DNA from: a virus
IMG/VR virus record: IMGVR_UViG_3300017706_001853
Coordinates: 1 to 22,470 of that record
Length of the DNA: 22,470 nucleotides
Reading direction: 5' to 3' (one strand)
Positions within the stretch are counted from its first letter, which is position 1. Each line of letters begins with the position of its first letter. Positions 16,373 through 21,880 of the stretch are shown one piece after another. The notes beneath the pieces were generated by a model. That model did not search any database and was not told where the DNA came from. It worked only from the letters and a program-made list of their open reading frames with translations. Position numbers and translations under genes: made by a program.

Positions 16373-17041
16373 ATGGGATACTTAGACAACAGCAGCATCA
16401 CAGTAGATGCAATTTTAACAAAAAGAGGACGTGAACTTCTTTCCAGAAATGATGGCAGTTTTAGAATTACACAATTCGCTTTAGGTGATGATGAGATTGA
16501 TTATACTTTATTTAATGAAAATCACCCTAATGGAACACAATATGCAGCAGAAGCAATCGAAAATATGCCTTTAATTGAGGCTATTCCTGATGGTTCTAAT
16601 ATGATGAAATCACAATTAATTACTTTAAGTAGAGGAAAATCACTTCTACCTTTTATATCAGTTCCAGGAATTACAAATAATACTATTACATTAACAAAAG
16701 GAGGAATAGGAGATTCTATCTCCCCACAAACACACAATATGACAAATATTGCTTCGGGGGCAGGAGTAGAAGGAGCAGGATATAAATTCACAGTAGTAAA
16801 CTTTAATTATTTAACTTCTATGAATTCAGATTCTTCTGCAGGTTCCCCATCAGAATTAGATACTTATGGTGGTACAGAAGCAATAGCAGAACACGTAAGT
16901 GGTAATGTACTTACTATAGTACCTACTAATGAGGACGCTTTATTCCCATCAGGTACAGATTCTATAACAACAACATTAATAATTGAAGGTAGATCAACAG
17001 GGGCAAGAAAAACTCTTCAAATAATAGTTAACAAATCTTAA
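16373..17041 (+). CDS. Conserved phage virion protein
   Basis: A 222-residue protein. The first half carries a pattern I recall from many T4-like and flavobacterial phage genomes: ITVDAILTKRGRELLSRNDG (9-28), then SFRITQFALGDDEIDYTLF, ENHPNGTQY and ENMPLIEAIPDGSNMMKSQL. The second half is beta-rich and Thr/Ile-rich and ends LIIEGRSTGARKTLQIIVNKS, possibly an Ig-like strand set. The family is described only as structural to my knowledge. It is first in the block of three genes that follows a candidate late promoter, so it is probably made late and assembled into the tail or its fibres. Confidence 0.75.
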   Translation: MGYLDNSSITVDAILTKRGRELLSRNDGSFRITQFALGDDEIDYTLFNENHPNGTQYAAEAIENMPLIEAIPDGSNMMKSQLITLSRGKSLLPFISVPGITNNTITLTKGGIGDSISPQTHNMTNIASGAGVEGAGYKFTVVNFNYLTSMNSDSSAGSPSELDTYGGTEAIAEHVSGNVLTIVPTNEDALFPSGTDSITTTLIIEGRSTGARKTLQIIVNKS

Positions 17042-17051
17042 AAATTAAAAA

Positions 17052-18164
17052 ATGAGCTTATCACCTTTCAATCAAGCTAACGATATAGTAGATTTAGGAC
17101 CAACATCCTTAATAACATCAACTTGGACAAACAACACAAACGATTTAAACGTACTAACAGGATATACTTCTTCAATTCAAGGAGGGGATTCAGGAATGAC
17201 TTCGCCAACAAGTTCAGGAATGTTTTACATAGATGTATATAACGCAGTAACAGGTTCTACAATAGCTGAAGTCCAAATGGCTGTAGCTTATGGAAACCAT
17301 TTAGGATCAGGATCTCCTGATTTTACAAATGACACAGGTTCTTTAGGTGTAGGGGCTTCTAGAGTAGTATATGGACAATATAGAAATTTAGTATTTGATA
17401 ATGAAACAGACAAATTTACTTTTGGGAACCATACACCAGAAAGTATTTATGTAATTAATGTAAACAGATCAAGATATAAACAAAAATTATCTGCAGGTTC
17501 TTTAAATTTACACATATCAGGATCTCCAGTAGAAGGAACAGGAAGTGGTGGAGGTGCTAATGATATAATCCACTTAACAGATGATAGTGTTACTCGTGGG
17601 GCAACAGTTACTAATCCTAATTATGTAGGTGCTAATTTAGGGGGATATTATCATGTAGTGTCAGGATCAAACGGATCAATGCAAGGTTCTTCAGCAAACC
17701 AATTAACAATTAATACTAGTGCTTCTTGTTTTGGTTATTTTTACCCACATGCAGGTCTTATAATCTTAAATGGAGATGCATTTAGTGCTTCTTTTGGTAC
17801 AGCAGGAACAAGTAATGCTGTTAATAATGGTAATCAAACAACTTATGATAAACCACATCAAAGATTTTTTGACGCTATAGTAGGTGGAGGTACTTTTATA
17901 GTAGATACAGAAGAACAAATCAACAGTAAATATTATTTTGTTAGAGCAAGAAATTCAGAATTTAATTATACAAACAATGAATCATTTACAGATAGTGATA
18001 ATAGAATATTACATAGTACTATGCAATTTAATCCTAGAGTATTTATAACTACTGTTGGTTTATATAACAATGCAGCAGAATTAGTTGCTGTTGCAAAATT
18101 AAGTCAACCAGTAGCAAAAGATTTTACAAAAGAAGCCCTTATAAGAGTTAAATTAGACTACTAA
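17052..18164 (+). CDS. Predicted virion protein sharing a C-terminal domain with the 18177 gene product
   Basis: A 370-residue protein, 10 bases after its neighbour, Gly/Ser/Asn-rich and apparently all-beta. Recognisable blocks: VVYGQYRNLVFDNETDKFTFG (split as VVYGQYRNL and TDKFTFG, about 106-126), INVNRSRYKQKLSAGSLNLH (about 134-153), ASCFGYFYPHAGLIILNG (about 226-243), and a C-terminal FITTVGLYNNAAELVAVAKL (331-350) then SQPV. The last block matches HVTTVGLYDDNMELLVVGKL near the end of the 674-residue protein encoded next, so the two share a domain and probably a place in the virion. I know the pattern from phage structural proteins of unknown role; no T4 gene number can be given. Confidence 0.75.
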   Translation: MSLSPFNQANDIVDLGPTSLITSTWTNNTNDLNVLTGYTSSIQGGDSGMTSPTSSGMFYIDVYNAVTGSTIAEVQMAVAYGNHLGSGSPDFTNDTGSLGVGASRVVYGQYRNLVFDNETDKFTFGNHTPESIYVINVNRSRYKQKLSAGSLNLHISGSPVEGTGSGGGANDIIHLTDDSVTRGATVTNPNYVGANLGGYYHVVSGSNGSMQGSSANQLTINTSASCFGYFYPHAGLIILNGDAFSASFGTAGTSNAVNNGNQTTYDKPHQRFFDAIVGGGTFIVDTEEQINSKYYFVRARNSEFNYTNNESFTDSDNRILHSTMQFNPRVFITTVGLYNNAAELVAVAKLSQPVAKDFTKEALIRVKLDY

Positions 18165-18176
18165 AATGTTAATTAA

Positions 18177-20201
18177 ATGGCATACGTCTACAAACAATTT
18201 ACAGCTCAAGATCAAGCAATAATACCCTTTAACGCTCACAAACAGTATAATTTTACTTCTGCTTCGGCATCAACAAATTCCGTTTCTTTTTATAATGCAA
18301 GATGGACTTCTGAGTCTTATGACATTTATAGTAGTGGAAGTGCTTCAGCTGATTCTATTAATATACTTAAATATAATCAAGTAGATAAACTTTATTATAG
18401 AAATTATCATTCTCAAATTCATGATAAATTAGGACCTATAGAATATATAAAACAACCTAGAAATTTATATGAAAAATTAAATATACTTTCCATTCCTATG
18501 GGGTTATATGGTAATGAAATAAAACCAGGTTCTTTTTATTTATCATCAAGTGAATATAGTATAATAGATGATAAATTTGGTAATTTATTACTTAGTGGAA
18601 GTGGAATTCAATATGATACAACCCTTTATCCTGATAATCCTCAACAAAATGTATTTAGATTAGATCCTATAAAAGGTTTTGAAAGATATGACTTAGGAGT
18701 ACATGAAGGATATGCTACAATTTCTGAAGAAGCTTTCACCACCACAAAAGATCAAATTGAAGAAGGAATTATAGGAGCAGCACCAAAATCCAACCATCAA
18801 AAAGTTTATCATAAAAATAAATGGAGAAGAGGAACTAGGATAGATACTAATGAACCTACAACTTACACAACAGGTCAAAGAAAACCAATACTATTTTATG
18901 GTTTAGATAAGGATGATAGTTATTTTATGAATAACATACATTATAATAATGTAACTTTTAACACTTCTTCATTAGGAAGCACTTCTCATAAATTCCCAAA
19001 AATATCCTTTAACAGCACAACAGGATCTTTAATATCATCATCCCACTCAGAAAAATTTAATTTTAATGGAGATGAAGATTTCTCAATATCTTTTTGGATA
19101 AAACCAAAACATGTAACAACAAGTGGAAGTATAGGATCATCAACAATAGAAAATGGTTTTGTAATAGAAAATTATGTTAAACAATTAGTAGATAATAAAA
19201 AAAGATACATTTTATCTAAAAGCAACACAAAAAACATCCACTCTCATTATTATAAAGATCCTACAAACCCCACAAACCTTAATCTTAAAGATATTTCTAA
19301 AGTAGTAAAAGCAGAAAATAGATTCCCTTATGAAATATATATGCAAAGTAGTTCCTTATATTTTAATATGTCAGACGGGAACAAAATAATATCAATTACC
19401 ACCGAAATAACAGGAGTATATAACAATAATTTTAATCCTATACATATTTTTTGCCAAAATTCAGCATCCAAAATGGAGATTTGGAGAGATGCAGTCAAAA
19501 TATCTACTACTCCTGTATCTTTTAAAGACCAAACAAGAAATACCGCTGATCTTTATATAGGATCTAGTGGTGATATAACTATCGATAAAAGTGGGGGAGT
19601 ACAATCTTCAAGTATTGAAAATGGTTTTGTAATTGGAAATTATGTAAATAGTTCAAGTAACTTTCATAGGGGATTTAATGGGGATATAAGTAATATTAAT
19701 ATATGGTCTAGAGGATATCATACGAGCATGATTAATAATATATCAGAAAGTATAAATGGATCTCCTTATATAGGAAATATATTTTATCAAAATGGGTTTG
19801 CAACAATAACTCATCCTAAATATCACCATATTTTAAACACTGCTGGAGTAGGAACTGCTTCTATAGGAGGTACAAATTTCCAAAGTATATTCCAAGTAGG
19901 AAATAGAGGAATAAATACACTACAATTTCAAGGAACACATTTAATGTATGAACATGAATATCAATGTACAGTAGGAGAACATGAATTTAATGATACACAA
20001 AATATTTCAGCAAAGAAATCAAAATCAAATAATACTCATAAGTTAGCTGATTTTACAACAAGCTCATTATTTAAACCTCACGTTACAACAGTTGGACTTT
20101 ATGATGATAATATGGAACTGTTAGTAGTAGGTAAATTAGGACAACCAGTAAGAATGTCAGATGAAACAGATACAACTTTTGTGCTAAGATGGGACACATA
20201 A
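18177..20201 (+). CDS. Predicted tail protein with LamG-like domain and inserted peptide motifs
   Basis: A 674-residue protein with Met-Ala-Tyr start, 12 bases after its neighbour. Residues 85-140 contain IPMGLYGNEIKPGSFYL and SIIDDKFGNLLLSG, a block also seen in weaker form in the upstream protein. A LamG/pentraxin-like domain spans about 290-515: NFNGDEDFSISFWIKPK (296-311), KMEIWRDAVKI (432-442), LYIGSSG (459-465) and FNGDISNINIWSR (500-512). Two near-identical inserts carrying IENGFVI[EG]NYV (321-334 and 477-490) interrupt loops of this domain, and a third related stretch lies at 556-576. The C-terminus has FQGTHLMYEHEYQCTVGEHEFND and VTTVGLYDDNMELLVVGKL. LamG-like folds commonly bind glycans, so a host-surface role is reasonable but inferred. 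Confidence 0.78.
   Translation: MAYVYKQFTAQDQAIIPFNAHKQYNFTSASASTNSVSFYNARWTSESYDIYSSGSASADSINILKYNQVDKLYYRNYHSQIHDKLGPIEYIKQPRNLYEKLNILSIPMGLYGNEIKPGSFYLSSSEYSIIDDKFGNLLLSGSGIQYDTTLYPDNPQQNVFRLDPIKGFERYDLGVHEGYATISEEAFTTTKDQIEEGIIGAAPKSNHQKVYHKNKWRRGTRIDTNEPTTYTTGQRKPILFYGLDKDDSYFMNNIHYNNVTFNTSSLGSTSHKFPKISFNSTTGSLISSSHSEKFNFNGDEDFSISFWIKPKHVTTSGSIGSSTIENGFVIENYVKQLVDNKKRYILSKSNTKNIHSHYYKDPTNPTNLNLKDISKVVKAENRFPYEIYMQSSSLYFNMSDGNKIISITTEITGVYNNNFNPIHIFCQNSASKMEIWRDAVKISTTPVSFKDQTRNTADLYIGSSGDITIDKSGGVQSSSIENGFVIGNYVNSSSNFHRGFNGDISNINIWSRGYHTSMINNISESINGSPYIGNIFYQNGFATITHPKYHHILNTAGVGTASIGGTNFQSIFQVGNRGINTLQFQGTHLMYEHEYQCTVGEHEFNDTQNISAKKSKSNNTHKLADFTTSSLFKPHVTTVGLYDDNMELLVVGKLGQPVRMSDETDTTFVLRWDT
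19137..19178 (+). repeat. GFVIGNY motif, copy A, inside the LamG-like domain
   Basis: Encodes S-S-T-I-E-N-G-F-V-I-E-N-Y-V (residues 321-334), preceded by G-S-I-G. It lies between the strands ending FWIKPKHVTTSG and beginning KKRYILSKS, a place where LamG-like domains usually have a short turn. Confidence 0.75.
19605..19646 (+). repeat. GFVIGNY motif, copy B, inside the LamG-like domain
   Basis: Encodes S-S-S-I-E-N-G-F-V-I-G-N-Y-V (residues 477-490), identical to copy A at 12 of 14 residues but with several synonymous codon differences. It lies between LYIGSSG and NFHRGFNGDISNI, again a loop position in the fold. Confidence 0.75.
19842..19910 (+). repeat. GFVIGNY-type motif, divergent copy I
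   Basis: Encodes A-G-V-G-T-A-S-I-G-G-T-N-F-Q-S-I-F-Q-V-G-N-R-G (residues 556-578). It shares G-V-G-x-A-x-I-G and a late V-G-N with the copy at 14297, with extra residues in the middle. It lies between the segments THPKYHHIL and NTLQFQGTHL. Confidence 0.45.
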
Positions 20202-20250
20202 AATTGCGTCTTCTAAAAAAACCATATACGTATAATTGAAAATTTAAGTT

Positions 20251-20260
20251 ATATTAATAA
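20251..20260 (+). promoter_or_regulatory. Possible variant of the late promoter motif
   Basis: ATATTAATAA in the 81-base gap before the gene at 20283 differs by one base from the ATATTTATAA core. It is 22 bases from the ATG, farther than the other three copies. A TATAAT also occurs at 20231-20236 but lacks a well-spaced -35 element. In such AT-rich DNA either could be chance. Confidence 0.25.
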
Positions 20261-20282
20261 AAAATAAAAAGCAAATTACACT

Positions 20283-20777
20283 ATGGCAAAATTAAATTCA
20301 GAACTAGCAGCATTTTTTGAAACAGGAGACCAACCTTCAGAAGCAGAATTCGGTCACTTAATAGATTCAATGTTACCAATACCGATAGTATTACCAGACG
20401 GATCAACAGCTTTAACAAAAGCAACATATCAAGGTCACACACTTATAGTGCCTGATCAAACAACAGCCTCAACTTTTACTATGGAACAACCAGCAGCAGC
20501 AGGAGAACGATATAAATTTATTTATGGAGGAGCAGCTGTAGATGCACAAGATCATATATTTACAATGACTACAGCACTTTATAAAGGAGCAGTACAGTGG
20601 ATTAATAATACTGATGGTGTTGATAATGGAGAAGCTGTATTAGCAGATGCTTCGAATGATGTTATTTTAACATTAAACACTCCAGGAGCATATGAAGTAA
20701 ACTTCCTAGCACTTTCCACAACAGTAGTATATGTGTGGGGATTTGTTGGAGCAGACAACACACCAGTATTTAGTTAA
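20283..20777 (+). CDS. Small virion protein, first of a tandem paralogous pair
   Basis: A 164-residue protein. The N-terminal segment LAAFFETGDQPSEAEFGHLID (split as FFETGDQPSEAEF and HLIDS, about 11-29) is a motif I associate with the start of phage structural and fibre proteins, especially in flavobacterial phages. The remainder is beta-rich, Ala/Thr/Val-rich and hydrophobic, with strands such as RYKFIYGGAAV and YEVNFLALSTTVVYVWGF. The latter is polar-flanked and more like a beta sandwich than a membrane helix. The next gene begins with the same motif, so this is a duplication or domain-shuffled pair. A decoration, short fibre or fibre-tip protein is likely; the sequence does not decide which. 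Confidence 0.75.
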   Translation: MAKLNSELAAFFETGDQPSEAEFGHLIDSMLPIPIVLPDGSTALTKATYQGHTLIVPDQTTASTFTMEQPAAAGERYKFIYGGAAVDAQDHIFTMTTALYKGAVQWINNTDGVDNGEAVLADASNDVILTLNTPGAYEVNFLALSTTVVYVWGFVGADNTPVFS

Positions 20778-20779
20778 AA

Positions 20780-20807
20780 TAAAAAATAAAAAATAAAAAA
20801 TAAAAAA
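20780..20807 (+). repeat. Four perfect tandem copies of TAAAAAA in the leader of the second paralogue
   Basis: The 7-mer TAAAAAA is repeated at 20780-20786, 20787-20793, 20794-20800 and 20801-20807, beginning just after the stop at 20775-20777. The last A is the first base of the ATG. It provides an A-rich, unstructured leader without a Shine-Dalgarno sequence. Because the unit is 7 bases, the TAA triplets fall in all three frames. Confidence 0.9.
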
Positions 20808-21385
20808 TGGCATTAACAACAAACTCAACATTAAAAGGATACTTCAATGCAGGTGACGAACCTACAGAAGCAAACTTTGCAGATTTAATTGATACTTCAA
20901 ATAAATTTATCACAGCAGAAGCAACATCAGCAACAATTGCAGTTACAGACGATACAGATTATGCAGTTCCAGCAATTTCACAACCAGCAGGAACATATCT
21001 TTGGAATGTAACTTTTATTCCAGCTGGAAATATTGTAACAGGAGGATCAAGTGGTAATGACTTTGATTTCGAAATAGGTACAGCAGCATCAGGAGGACAA
21101 ATAGTAGCATTAACAGCTTTACTAGATGATGGTGGTGCAGCATTAACATGGACTGCAAATTTCCCAATATCACCAATATTAAATGGAGAAGGAAGAGATG
21201 CAAATTACTTATCAGGAACAGGTGGTGCAGCAGCTGGTATAGCAACTTCTGAAGCAGTAGCATTTGCAGCTACTGGGTATTCATCAGCAGCTAGAGATCT
21301 TCATGTTAATTTTAGAGCTCAAGGTGCTGATTTAGGAACAGCAGCAACAACTATTAAAGTTTACATGACATTCATGGTAGCTTAA
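20807..21385 (+). CDS. Small virion protein, second of a tandem paralogous pair
   Basis: A 192-residue protein preceded only by the TAAAAAA repeat leader. Its start, LKGYFNAGDEPTEANFADLID (split as YFNAGDEPTEANF and ADLIDTS, about 9-31), matches the start of the preceding gene product (FFETGDQPSEAEF...LIDS). The rest is very rich in Ala, Gly and Thr with beta-strand rhythm (TYLWNVTFIPAGN, INFRAQ-like HVNFRAQGADLG, IKVYMTFMVA at the end). The composition differs from the Asn/Lys/Ile-rich neighbours, which may reflect high expression or outside origin. The gene is followed by a strong terminator, so it ends the structural block. Confidence 0.75.
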   Translation: MALTTNSTLKGYFNAGDEPTEANFADLIDTSNKFITAEATSATIAVTDDTDYAVPAISQPAGTYLWNVTFIPAGNIVTGGSSGNDFDFEIGTAASGGQIVALTALLDDGGAALTWTANFPISPILNGEGRDANYLSGTGGAAAGIATSEAVAFAATGYSSAARDLHVNFRAQGADLGTAATTIKVYMTFMVA

Positions 21386-21407
21386 TATTATAACAAAAAT
21401 ATTTTTT

Positions 21408-21440
21408 AAAAAGACCTTGGTTTTCCAGGGTCTTTTTTTT
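21408..21440 (+). terminator. Intrinsic terminator closing the structural block
   Basis: AAAAAGACCTTGG, a TTTT loop and CCAGGGTCTTTTT form a stem of 13 pairs with one G-U wobble, followed by a run of T to 21440. It lies 22 bases after the stop at 21385. On the opposite strand the U-tract is short and broken, so efficient termination is expected only in the + direction. Confidence 0.92.
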
Positions 21441-21444
21441 ACAT

Positions 21445-21466
21445 TGGTACTATGCAATGGTACTAT
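21445..21466 (+). repeat. Short direct repeat TGGTACTAT across the nuclease start codon
   Basis: TGGTACTAT occurs at 21445-21453 and 21458-21466, 13 bases apart. The first copy overlaps the ATG at 21452 and the second encodes Trp-Tyr-Tyr at codons 3-5. It may be a small duplication or chance. Confidence 0.5.
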
Positions 21467-21880
21467 CAAGACAAAATTATACAAGAAATCAGTGATCTCC
21501 CAGAGAACGCATTTGGTTTCATCTATCAAACAACCCATCTTCCAACTGGAAAAAGGTACATTGGTAAAAAATCTTTAATTTACAATTTAAAGAAAAAATT
21601 AGGTAAAAAAGAAAAAGCCCTATATGAAGGTAAAGGTCGCCCACCAACATTCAAAAGAGTGTTAAAAGAAAGCGATTGGAAAACTTACTATGGTTCTCAT
21701 GCATTTATTAAAGATGCAAATGATGATGATTTAGAAAGAAAAATCTTACAAATAGCTTACAATAAAAAAGAACTTACATATTTAGAATGTAAATATCAAT
21801 TTGTGTTAGAGGTGTTAGAAGACAAGTTATACCTTAATGATAACATATTAGGTAAGTTTTACGACAGAGATTTTAAATGA
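21452..21880 (+). CDS. GIY-YIG-like endonuclease
   Basis: A 142-residue protein. FGFIYQTTHLPTGKRYIGKK (21-40) holds the two halves of a GIY-YIG motif, G-F-I-Y and R-Y-I-G, spaced as expected. It is followed by a basic helix, K-G-R-P-P-T-F, a SDWKTYYGS block (74-82), and LTYLECKYQF (108-117), in which E112 is a good candidate for the metal-binding glutamate. T4 seg genes and I-TevI use the same fold, but no DNA-binding module follows here, so it may be a stand-alone nuclease of repair or recombination type rather than a homing enzyme. It begins 11 bases after the terminator U-tract, with no room for a normal promoter, and its stop overlaps the next gene (ATGA). It is the only complete gene here ending in TGA. 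Confidence 0.75.
   Translation: MQWYYQDKIIQEISDLPENAFGFIYQTTHLPTGKRYIGKKSLIYNLKKKLGKKEKALYEGKGRPPTFKRVLKESDWKTYYGSHAFIKDANDDDLERKILQIAYNKKELTYLECKYQFVLEVLEDKLYLNDNILGKFYDRDFK

Noticed and set aside
15186-16791. Minus-strand open frames at 15186-15443 and 16522-16791
   Set aside because: Both are antisense to well-supported structural genes, have Pro/Ser-rich low-information translations and no leader of the type used by the real genes.
19137-19646. Palindromic mobile element (RPE-like hairpin) behind the GFVIGNY motif
   Set aside because: Only weak AAAA/TTTT complementarity flanks the TGG centre; no stable inverted repeat is visible, so only the in-frame insertion behaviour is comparable.
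11999-19910. Diversity-generating retroelement as source of the repeated motif
   Set aside because: There is no reverse transcriptase, no template/variable repeat pair with adenine-specific changes, and the copies differ mostly at synonymous positions.
20204-20236. Sigma-70 promoter TTGCGT ... TATAAT before the 20283 gene
   Set aside because: The spacer is 21 bases and the -35 match is poor; TATAAT arises readily in this AT-rich DNA.
20579-21538. Minus-strand open frames at 18693-18878, 20579-20761, 21015-21263 and 21332-21538
   Set aside because: All are antisense shadows; the 21015 frame is a run of Leu/His from reverse-read GCA/AAT-rich codons and the 21332 frame crosses the terminator hairpin.
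3-21880. Stop-codon reassignment suggested by the absence of TAG stops
   Set aside because: All accepted genes but one end in TAA and none needs readthrough of TAG or TGA; the bias fits AT-rich composition and small sample size.
21452-21880. Homing endonuclease inside an intron or interrupting a gene
   Set aside because: The flanking genes are intact with no split coding sequence, and the nuclease is translationally coupled to the primase, so it is treated as a free-standing gene.
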